NCBI GenBank assembly: GCA_029207755.1 | Contig: JARCOQ010000005.1 | Coordinates: 47,581,563-47,645,562, forward strand | From: Chamaea fasciata | Lineage: Eukaryota > Chordata > Aves > Passeriformes > Sylviidae | Direction of reading: 5' to 3' | Length of the DNA stretch: 64,000 nucleotides | In this document: positions 17,201-29,200 of the stretch, piece after piece | How the letters are laid out: every line of letters begins with the position of its first letter | How positions within the stretch are numbered: position 1 is the stretch's first letter | Notes under the pieces: generated by a model | Databases searched by the model: none | Told to the model about the DNA's origin: nothing | Seen by the model: the letters and a program-made list of their open reading frames with translations, nothing else | Made by a program: the position numbers and the translations under genes

Positions 17201-20200
17201 CGTGGGCCCGCGGCGCGGCGTGGGCGGCATCACGAGCAGCTCCCTCCCGGGAACACGCTGCCGGGCAAAACCCTGCATCTCCAGCATAAGGGTCTGGTTC
17301 CGGGTCCCCCAGCGCGCTGGTGTGGGTGGGAGAGGATCTTGGACCAGTGCATGCAGCGGTAAAAAGCATAAAACTCATCTCTCCTTAGGGCAAGCCAAAA
17401 ATAAGGTTGTCATTGGCAGACAGACTGCCTGTCCTCCTCGAAGTACATCCCTCTTCCTGCCCCAAAGAGGGCTTTTTTGCTTTTCAGTTGCAGAGTGCCA
17501 GTCACTGAGATATGGAGCGTTAATTACACCTGGTAAGATTCTCCTGTTAAGGTGTTTGCCCTATGGATCTGGTTCAGCACCCAGTGCTCTGCAAAGAGCA
17601 ATGCCTGTGTTTCTACATGAGCTTGGCATCAGCTTGGATGGGGTTTCTGTGGTTTTGGAAAGTGTCCTGAGACACAGGAAAAGCGTCTAGAGTCCCTGTT
17701 ACAATGGGTCAACACAGCAGGCTTGATATCAAAACTTGTGAAGTGTCACTTTAGGCAGGCAAAGTTGTCTCCTAGGGTACAAAACTTTTCCATCGTGACA
17801 GAAAACAGATTCAGACTAGATCTCTGCAGTTAAGAGATGCTGTGCCACCCTACATTGTGGTTTGCAGACTCATTTCCTAAATACGGTTTAGGCATTAGAA
17901 ATCATCCTTTGGAGTTTCTTAGGGATGGATGCTATCCTAGGTCAAATCTCTGTTGACGCGAAGTGCAGGTAGCTCAATGAAGCATGAAGCTATATTTGCT
18001 GAAATTTAAAATGGCGATACTGGGAAGAGCCATGCGCTTTCTGCAAAAGTACCAAGAAAAGCTAAGAGCAAGTATTCTACTAGTATTCTACTAGTTACAT
18101 CAATTTCCCCATGTTGCCCCTTCTCACACCAGCATGGCAGTTGAAAACTGCAGAGGTTGGTGTGTCTGAGGAGGAACAGGGCCCCAGGCAGCACAAGATG
18201 TCCTAAAAGCCAGTGAAGTGTTGTGACACCAGACCTCTAAGTGCTTGAGGTGGGGAGAAATGGATACACACTTCATGATCTAGGGAAACTAAATATGGCA
18301 GCTTGGCCAAGTTCTAGATACAGCTTGTACAAAGATTGGGCAAAGACAGTTTGTTCTCTTTTTTCCCCTCATCATTTGCTGCACCATGTTTACCACTGAT
18401 GTTATTCAAATAATTAAAAAAGAATGATCTAAGAGTAAGCAATAGATAGGCAGGTCCTTTTATTTAACCTTTTATTTGCTAGATGTTGCAATTTTAAGCA
18501 ATACTCATTTCAATTTTGGTTCTTAGTCATTGTGGTTTTCTTCCAAAAATATTGAAAAGGTCCTTTGTTTTTGCACTGTGGCGGATAGTGAGGATGACTG
18601 CCCTGGAAGAGAGTTTGACAAAAGAAAGTCTTTGGATTGTTGGAATAATTATTATTAAATTGAATATTCTTTGTTTTGAGTCAAGTTTTTGCAGCTGAAC
18701 TCTTTTTTAATATTGAAAAAAAAAAACCCAAAAACAAGAATAAAAATAAACCCAGCCAAGAAAACAATACATTAGTCAGGTTGAAATGTGGTTGACAATT
18801 CAGTAGTCTGATTGCCAGTTTTTCTTAAATTATCAGACACATTATTTTTCCTTTTATCCAGTGCTGAATAATGTGTAGGAGTAAGAGGTCAGAGATAAAA
18901 AGGAATTTTAAAAGAACGAATACAGGAACTTGGAATCAAATACTCATTTGAAGGATACAAAAATGCATAACCAGGACAGAAGTGAATCAGAGGCATAAAG
19001 TAATTTTTTTCTTTGCCTTTGCAGTGTATGAAACACTTACAATGCTCAGAAGTTTAAACCATAATTACAGTAGTAGGAGGGACTGTGTCAACTGGTGAGA
19101 CTTCTTTGTATATAGGGGAAAGAAATTGATTTATTCTAGTAAGAAATCCTGATAGACCTAAAAGGAACATAATTAACAGATGCTAACAATCTAATTATAT
19201 GGAGTGATAAAGACATTTTGACTAGAGCTTCAACTATTAAACGCAGGCTATTTTCCAGCCTTATTTTCTTAAAAACATAAATGTTGTGTGCAGATTCAAA
19301 ATGTTATTATCCCCAAATGGAAATCAGATGTTTCCAGAAGCCCATGAAAGCCAAGAGAGGACTTACTGTAGAATCTAGGCTGCTTAAAATTGGTTCCCAA
19401 GGCCTGTCTGATCTCACTTGCCCAGGTGTTGCACTGTCCTGATCTTATTTACTTGAGCAGAGCTGCCCTTTCATGTTGTGCAGGAGGAAAATCTGTGGGA
19501 GGAATCAGGCCACACAGTCTGAAAAGCACCAGCTTGTGTTGTCAGACAGGGTGGGTGACCTTGCCAATGACCACAGAACAAAAAAAATTACTTTAGATGT
19601 CTGCACACCACTGGAAAAACTAACACAAGAACTTTCAGAGGTTGCTCAGACGCAGAGAATAAAATCTGGGGTGTGCATGTGGACTGCTCCTCAGCCCCAA
19701 GAACCTCATTCAACATGTGTATCAATGGCTTTCAAATCCCAAACTTTGATCTGACTTCATGTCAGAAACTGCTGTCCCCATGGCTCAGTCACATCCTCTG
19801 GTGGTACTCCACAGGAACTCTGCCTTTAAACTCTGGTGTTCCGCTATCGTTCCTTGGTTGCCTGGTTTTTTTCTGTTTATCAGGTCATGAAAATCTCAAT
19901 AAAATCACATAATTTTGAGGGGATGAAGTGTGGGGAGATATGTGGCAGGATGGATTTTCTTCTAAAGCTGAAATATGCTGGGCTTAATTTTTTTATTTTT
20001 TTTTTTCTTTCTTTCTTTCTTTCTTGCTGTACTGGAAGAAAAATCCTCTTTTTATTGGAGAGATTTCCTGCTTGCACAATGTTTCCAGGAATTCCATACC
20101 GGGCGATGCCAATGTTTATTACATGTAGAAGAAACAGAATAAGCAGATGAAGATTTTTAAAAGGGACATAAAGTATTGATGTGAGGAGATAGACTATTTA

Positions 20201-23200
20201 ATGACCTCTTTCCACAGTGCTTATGCAATGTTTGTTCAGCTAATTTCCCCTGTCTCCAGTGCATTGAGAGCTGATAGTGTAGGGATGTCTGGAGTCCTAA
20301 GAGATTTCTGTTATACCATGAGTTTGCCTTGTCCTTGGGAGGCTGGAGAAGGCTGAGACGTCCTTATCTCAGAAAGCAGGCTGGTCCCTGTAGGTTCTAG
20401 ACCTCCACAAGTGGTGATGGGAAGAGTTGGAGATTGCATAGTGGGGGGAGAGAGGATGGTGGTGTCTCAGAGATTGCGTATCTCTGTGAGTGACTGCAAT
20501 CAGTGTCTCTGGAGGCGGTGCTGAGAGGAGAGGACAGCTGTGACTGTAGGTGTCTCTACCTGTCTTCAGGTAGACAGTGACCGGCGGGATCTGGATATGA
20601 ACAACAGAGATGTTGATGCCGAGAAGCTGACTCGCTTCATTCGGATGAACGAGCTCCGCCTGGTGACAGAGTACAACCCTGTGGTAATTACCAACTCCCT
20701 GCAGTCCTCACCCCTGAGCTTGGCCTTCTTCTCATGCTATCCTCTGGCCCCAGTTTGCATATCCAGATGTGTGTGAGGATTGGAGCAATGGTGTAGATGG
20801 AATTGAGGAGGCCACACAGCTCTTCACTGCTGCTCCACACATTGACTGGAAGCAGATTTGTTGGGCATGAATGTGGTGGGAGAGGAAGGGACTAATTGCA
20901 GTTCCTTTGGCCTTCCAGTAAATTTGGGATGTTGAGGGGCAGAGAACTCCATTTCTTACTACTATGTACGCGGTACTGCTTCCTCCCATGGACATTTTCC
21001 ATGTTGTGCCACGTCTACAGAGGCAGCTCACCCAGAATCCTCTCTCTTTGACAAGCCTTGAGAAACATGGAAGCTCAAATGATTCTCTCAGAAGGCAGGC
21101 TTTTCTGCATCACTCAGCATATAGGGCTTGATTTAAGCCCACCTATTTGAATGCATATTCAAGAATGGGTTGGGAACTTCCCAAGCAAAATCTTTCCCAT
21201 CCCTTCCATCATTCCTCCAGAATTCATCAGTTCAACAACAACCACCACCACCAACAAAACAAACAAACAAACTAACTAACTGCACACAAAATCAGGCTTA
21301 GAATGCCTCCATGTTGGCCATCTTCATTGGCTCCCCCATCTGACTGGCAGTGGCAGGGTTCCCGCTTTCCTCCCTGCTGTAGAGGTTGACCAAGGATTCA
21401 GGTTCCTCTGAAATCTCAGCAGTTCCCTGATCTCATTGCTGTGGAGTCAGTAGGTCTTAGAAGCCTCAGTTGCTGCAAGGCTGAGACTTTATCACTGCTG
21501 ATGGGGTATTTTGTGGCCTTCTGGATAGCTGTAACAGTGCTCACCAGGTTCAGCTTATATCAGGGAAGAATGGCCCAACCTGTTTCAGAGCTATATCTTT
21601 TCAAGATAAACTCAAGGATCTTCTAAGAGAACCGATGCATTCAGTCAGTTCAGTTGCAACCCACCAGTAAGAGAGTATTTTGTTTTGAAATTTAGCATTT
21701 TTTTCCCCACAATGAAATATGGTAGGATGTTTTTTTTCTGTAGCATCCCCTGCTCAAAAAAAAAAAAAAAAAAAAAACCAACAAAAAAACCCCCAAAAAA
21801 CAAACCAAAAACAAACCAAAACCAACCAACCAACCAACCAAAAAAACACAACAAAAAACCCCACCAAAAAAAAAAAAAAGGTTTATGTTTTTTCATCTTC
21901 AAAAGGGAAAAATATATTTTGAAATAACAAAATGTTTCTGGGGACTGCTATATCCTGCCCCACTGGCCTAACAGCCCTTTAAGAACCTCTAAGTCACATC
22001 AGCAGGGATGATGTTCTCATCTTTGTAATTTCCCAGACCTTCTGAAACCTTGGAGCCCCTACTAGATCCTTTTGCAATTCATGGGACAATGTCTCTTTCT
22101 TTATGCATTTCTGTTGATGCTTTGGCTTCTCACTGCACGGTGTCCCTTTTGGCACCCAGGCTGTCTCCCTGACTGAAAATTCCTCTGCTATTCGACTGGC
22201 CCCTTCCACCCTGACTGTCAGTACAGATGTTGTTACAGTTTTTTTCCCAGATGCTCTGGAGGTCTATCAAGGTGCTGCAATTAACAGTGCCTCCTGCAGA
22301 CCCTGGCCCAAAGCCCTCACAGCTTCCCTAAGGTAGCTTGGTTTTTCATAAATATTTATTCCCAGTGCATATGCTGTTTGCATCCAAAAATGCTGCAGGT
22401 CAGCAGATAATGGGGTCACATGGCTTGCACCAAGTGCTGCCAAGAGTTTCTCTCCCTATCCTGAGGCCCTCACTGTTTCTCCCACATACTTTAGGAATTT
22501 TTAGGCAATGTTTACCCTGTGGATTTTTCAGGACAGTCAGATGTGACCCAGCCCTGCTGATGAGCTCTGCTGATTGCTCTTACAGAAGGTTGTGTGGACA
22601 AGCACACTTTTGTGTGGAGCTGCTGGAGGAGCTGCTGCTCCCGCCTTGTCTGCTCTCACCCCAGCCTTCTCAAGGGGCTTGGTGCTGGCTGGCTTCACCC
22701 TCACCTTCAGCTTCATCCGCTCCCATGAGCTCCTCTGCTGTCTTCCAGCTTAGCTTGCTAACCCCTCTACTGTCCCCTGCCTCAGCTGCACACCATCAGA
22801 AAAGTGAAGGGATACAAAATATCTAAGAAACATTAAGCTAACAGCAGAGTCCTGCCTGCCAAAAGCTAGATGTTCTGTTATTCAGGGCCCTTGCCAGCAT
22901 GCACTCCCTGACCCCTTTCTTGTTACTCGTGGAGCATGTGGAAACTTTCTGCTCCCACTGGCGGGGAGCTGCACAGTCTGTGCCTCTGTGGTTTCAGTGG
23001 CACTAGGGAGGCACAAGTCTGGCCCCAGTACTGTTTAATTTGAGGGAGAGGCTGCGGGCCTGCAGGAAGCAGGCGGAAGGAGAAGTGAGATGACAAGTGA
23101 GAGAGTTCATGGAGATGGTGCTGTGGCTTCTTGGGCAGTGCCAACCCCGGTTCCTCACAGAGGGCCAGTGTGTAGTGCCCGCTTCGCCCTTGCCCAGGGT

Positions 23201-26200
23201 ATTCTGTCACTGTGGGACAGCAGAGCCAATTTTAACCCTCAGCACACAGGAGTGTCCAGGCCATCAGGTTGCTGAAACTGTGGACTGATGCCCATCCTAC
23301 ATACAGTGGAACACTAAAGAAATAAATAAGGACAAACACCAACCTTGACACCACAAATCCTTCCCACTTTCTTGTTCATATTTCAGACAGATTCTGGACC
23401 TCAGCAATTTAGGACACCCTTACATTCAGTGTTTGCTGGCCTTGCTCTTCACATCCTTGCTTTAGTCTTCAGCTTCCTGTATTCTGCTGTAATCCTACAC
23501 CTCTTACCTAGTCACTAACTATCTTAAGGCCAGTGATGGACCTTTGTGGTCTTCAGACTCTTGTCTGGGGAATAAGCAAAGCCAGGAGGTTAAGGGCTTC
23601 TGCAAAGAACCCAGATTGGATCCCCCCTGCTTTAAAGAAATCTGTCCTGCTTGTGATGCTGATTTGCAAAGAAACCACAGCTGGGCCATGTGGACTTACA
23701 TCCCTCTGACACTGCATTCAATGCCAGTTGAGTGTTCTCAATCTCCTTGCCCATTTTTCTCCCTCTGTGCTGGGCAGACAGCAATAGGTGTGATGCAGAG
23801 TTCACTCGAGTTTAACCTCCTCCTGATCACAGACAAGATGTCTCCAAAGCACCCTGAGCGAATGCGCAAGTTTCGGACAGCGGCAGAGCTCTACAAGGGG
23901 AAGGTAAGAACAAACAGAGAGAAAGAGGGGCTGTTAGGGAGGAAAAATCCCCAGTGATTTTTGCCATGAATGGGGAGGGCATAATCTCCTCTGTGAATTA
24001 TTTGAGCAAAGGTTAAGTAGCAGGAAAAGGGGATTATCTGGATAATTAAATGGAGGGGTTGGTTCTGTTCACCTTTTGTCAGTTTGATGCCTTGCTCAGA
24101 AAATACCCTCTGTATCCTGCTGGTCTGCTCTCTTGGTGAAACATCGTGTACTTTGTTGCTTTTAGTCCAGATTTGACTCTTGTACTGGAAGATGACACAC
24201 AGCTGCTGCACTTCAGTCTGGCAACAGTTGTGCCCCACTGCTGTGAGAGGTGAATTTGTATCTATAACTTGCAGGACACCAAGGAGTCTTATATAAGTGA
24301 CCAGATAGGAAATAATGTCAGTGCTTCTTTACCCTTAGACTTCTGAAAATGGCTGTTTTAAAGGAGCTGCAAATTTGTTGCTTAGATTCCCCACACTGAA
24401 GTGATGAGATATATGAGGTGTTTCAGAGAAATTTTGCCTGAATCCCATTCCTCTGGGAACAGAGCTCCCAGTAAATCATCCTATGTCTGCTTCTCTGCCA
24501 GCAGCTGGGTTACAGTAGAATTTGTGTCCAAGGAACAGAGGAATGAACTTGCAAGCAAAGGAGGATGGGGAGCAACAGGAAGGCATTCGTGGCAAGGGAG
24601 AACGGCAGATGGGAGGGGGCAGAATATCACAGAAGTGGGAGAGGATGAACTGAGTGGCATAAAGTGTCTTCCTCTGAAAAGTGTGGAGCTGGAAAGATTT
24701 GGGATCTGATAGTTAGAATATCTGTATGCATCTGGTTTTGCTATTAAAGGAACAGATTAGAAATCAAGTATACCCTCACCTTCAAATTCAGGGACCACCT
24801 CAGAACCATGCAATCTCAAAAGTCTTGAGACTTGCTTATGGCAGAATTATTTTGGAACCTTTACATCTTTCCTAACCATTGGCAAGAGACTAGGCAGAAA
24901 CTATGCATCAAAATCAATACATCTCTTCAAAAATGTTTTGCTTTGATGAATATGTAGTTTAAAAAGAAAACTCATTTATCCATTGTGAGATGTGTATTAA
25001 AGTGACACCATTACCACTGTTCTCCACGGGAAGCAGAGTCTGATACAGGTCTCCACCTAGAAGCTATTTCTTCTAACACAATGCTGTTTAGCATCACTCT
25101 CCTTTGCTGATGCAGCTGCATCTAGTTTTCATGTGACTTGCCTAGATCTGAGAAAATGGCTATAATTTTCCTAGAAATACTTCACAAAACATTGGATAAA
25201 ATGTTGTACTGAAGTTCAGACAATTTATGAATTCTCAGCAAGCCAAATCTAGGGGTTTTTATTTGTACAGGCAGGTTTCCAACCAAATCACTCTACAAGT
25301 TTGCCAGAGCAAAATATAAACATTAAAGATGTGGGGATTTGACTAATTATTTCCACTTTACTGCTGTGGTATTTGAGGACACAGATATTAAGTGACTTAG
25401 AGTCTAATAAGTTGATTTTTCTGAAGGAGTGGCACTCTGAGGAGTAAATTGTGTTTTGGACTGCTCTCCTAGAAAGCAGCAAGAGAGTGCTAGGATCCCT
25501 CTGTTTGAATTTTAGATCTGAATAGTAAGGAGTAAGCAGAATGATATGCCCACTTAGGTTTGACTCCATTGCTTTGTCATATAGAAAGACCTGAATTAGT
25601 TTGGGTGTCAGTGGCAGCCACTGCACAGTACCATGAAAATGCCTGCTGGCTGATTTTCCTATATGAATTTTGTGTTATTGGAACTACCAAGTTAATTGAG
25701 GTTTGCTTCAAAATAAGTATTGATTAGATTTTGCCTTTTAGTGGCTTGCAGATTGTCTGAATCTGCAAGATTCTTGACTTGAATTTTGTTCAGGATCACC
25801 AGTTGGTAATTCTTGTCCTGTGGGATAGTGGTGAAAGGCTTGTTTGTGCTGAGGGGTTAGTGCTACCAGCGGTTTGAGAAAGGAATCATTGCTGTGCAGT
25901 AGAGAGATGTTCAGGCTCCCTGTGAGTATGTACCACTGCATCCAGCACTGCTTTACACTGGCTGCAGAGTGCCAGAACAGAATGGGGATACTTGGTGTGT
26001 GTTGCACCATTCCTACAAGCCAGTGCAGAGCAGAAACAGAGCCTTGAAAGGGTTCCCAAGCAGGAGAAGGGGTACAGATCCTGTCACACATCCCTGCTGC
26101 ATGCTGATGGAAGAGCAGTCCTTGTCATTGTCATCACCAGTGGGAGGGAAAAGTGAAACTTGTTGCTTGGATGGAGAGATGAAGAGGAACTGCTGCTGCT

Positions 26201-29200
26201 GAGTGACTGACCCCAAAGCATGAAGAAAAACCACAGAACTGTGAAATAACTTAGGTTGGAAAACACCCCTAAGATGGTGGAGTCCAACCGTTAATGGATC
26301 ATGAGGAAGTGATTCACTTGCCAATTTCTGGATTATGGTTCTTTAATCTTTGGTTTATGATATTTTCACTTCTCCCTGAGGGGCAGCTGAGATTTTCACC
26401 TGGAGGGTCCATGAGGCAGGATGGTGAGGACTTTTATTTGAAAACAGTCTGAACTGCACCTGGAGCAACAGTGAATGCCTGGAGGCAGTCTAGTTTTTTC
26501 TAGATTTTATTGTGGAACCTGAGCACTATAAAATGTTGGAGAGGAAAATGCAAATGGTAGATGATGCTAAACCAGCAGAAGCTGACAGCAATAAGAAAAA
26601 ATATGGTAGCTTTCTAGCACACTTTGGGAAACAATTGTGGGTGGATAACAGTAAACAGAGTTCAGAGCACTGCAGCTGCAGGAGGAAATCCACCAGCCTT
26701 CTTGGATCTTTAATCAAATATGTGCTTATTTGAGAAAGTACTGCCAAGAGTCCAGGCAAGGAAAGGAAATGCACTGGAAAGGAGATGTCAGGGTTTGCAT
26801 TGCTGAGCCAAACTAGAATAGTCATATTCTGTTTTCTTTCCACAGTATCAGAGTATAACATGAGAATTACAGCTGGTGTAACACATGGGTGTTTGCAGAA
26901 GTCTCAGCAAGGTGATGTTGGGAATAACAAAAGCAGCTTTTGTTGCAGCCGACATAATTGGTTTCCAATGTCAAAATTATTTGGGTAGGGATGTTTGTAA
27001 ACTCCCTTTTAATTTAGATGTAGGTCCATTTAGATATGCATTCTGAGAAACTCCTGGTGCCCTTAAGGAATTCCATGGAAATGAAAAGATGATGCACTTT
27101 CTCTTGCAGACATTGCAGTCATTTGTACAATTTTTATTCTTCTTGTCAGACACTGATGGCTCCAGAACTGAGGGAGATAATATTTAGAGATGCCTCTTTT
27201 AGCCATAAACAGAGGAGCATATAAATATGGACTTTTTATGTCACTTAATAGATATCTGCAGTAGTTGTTTTTATAGTTGTCTTTTTTTTTTTAATCGTGA
27301 CTGATGTTTTTGTTTTGCTTTGATGTACTATGATGTAAGAAATTACTCAAACATCAGAATTTGATATTTTTGCTTATACAATGCAGTGGACTGCAGCTCT
27401 CTGAAGTTCAAAGTCAAACCCTGGATATAAGGCTTGACCATCTTTTTTGTTTGTGTTTATTGGAGGAAATACTAAGCAATGTCAAATTGGTTTCTATCAT
27501 TGCGGTGCTATTTCCAATTAACTTTAATTCCTTGGGCAATAACACCATTCCATATCTTAGTATCTACCAGGAACCTGATGTTCTAAAAGCACTGGGCTAG
27601 GAATCAAGTTGTCAAGGCACCAAGAAAGCACTAGTGTACAAAACTTACGAAAGGCGGTTTATTGCAAGTGACAGTGCACAGATAATATCATGTGTGAAGG
27701 GGACATTTTGTGTTAGGGGTTTCTCATTCGTGCAGGATATCCTTCACTGCCTGAAGCAGCAGATCTCTGAACACAGGCGAGAAGATTGCTACAAAATGAA
27801 AAAAAATCATGGAAATAATCTCCGAATTTAAAACACCCAACTAGCTATTGGGCATGACAGTATGAAATGGAAAGTGAACTTTCTGTTTGGGGTGGAACTA
27901 ACTGATCTCTAGCAGTGACATTAGAGTTGCCATTATAAGTGGGATTTGGTTTTAGTGAATTGTAGCTTTTGTAGGTTGTCTGAGTACAGGTTTTAGTCTC
28001 TTTTCAGCACTGAAAGAGAAGGACAGGTGTATGTTTCCTTCCTTTCTAAAATAGGTGGAATAAAATACCAGTCACTGTTTATTGTAGAGGTTACATAGGA
28101 GACTGGCTGAGACAAGACTAGGATCTGGATGGCAGAGTTTAGGCAGTGTGAATCCTGCCTCATGGTCAGTATAATTTTCTGTGATTACTGCATTCATTCT
28201 TTATGATTGGAGCTGACTGGGAATCTCAGAACAAAATAAATTCCTCATGAGAAAATGCCAGTTCCACGAGATGGTGTCTGTCATGGAAATGTGCCAACTG
28301 AGAAAACTTGGTTTTCAGCTGCTGTGGAGATCAGGCTTCCAGTGCTTGTGGCCTCTGGGCCAACACAGGCATGACCTTGAGACCACACAGGCCCTGGCAG
28401 GACTCCTGGAGCACAACCAGCACAGGGTGCGTGGTGGGCCCTTCTACTGAAAGAGGACCCATCCCATGTCACCGACCTCCCAGGAATGCATTATTCTCAT
28501 AGGCATTAAGGTGTCATCTGAGCTACAGTGGCCAAATGCAATTGCTCTCTTTCCTCAATTTTTTGAAGAGAGGCAGAGAAGGAAACTTTGCTGTACTTCG
28601 GCATGATGTAACTCTGTGAGCCAAATGGGAGTCATCAGAGAAATCCAAGTCAGTAACTCTGAATGATGATATCTCAGCCTTTTTAGCTGAGGAGCCAGTT
28701 TGTGTGTTTCTGTTTGCTCCTGTGAAGAAGAAGGCATTTGGAGTTCTAAGCCTCAACATTTTTACTCTTTTATTCTTACTCTATTCTTGGTATTCATGGA
28801 TAAAATATGTACAGGTTTTAAGTTTTGGGTGTTTTAGCACAGTCTGGAAGCTTGATGAAGTGAAGAATATTGACTAACGTTTACTTATATTACCATTTTA
28901 AAATGCTATTCATCTGTTTTAAAGGTGGTGAAGATTTTGTATAGGAAGTGACGCAACAATACTTTTTAAAATTTAATAACTTCTTCTTTAACATTTGATT
29001 TAAAAAATATTGTTGTCTAGTCAATCTCTTATAGAGAAAGCCAAAAGCTGTTGAATACACCATTGTTGAATACCCATTTACTGTACTGACACTGAAAGTG
29101 CTTTCCTCCAACATTGGCCTCTGTTCCTAGAGTTCTTGTTGAAAAGAGAGCCCTAAAACTTTATATATTGCTGTTCCATCTGAAAGCCTCTGAGATCATG

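Noticed and set aside
16755..17690. 311-codon open frame
   Set aside because: It overlaps ERP27 exon 3 in another frame within the GC island; its sequence is low-complexity and its CA-repeat part encodes His/Thr runs.
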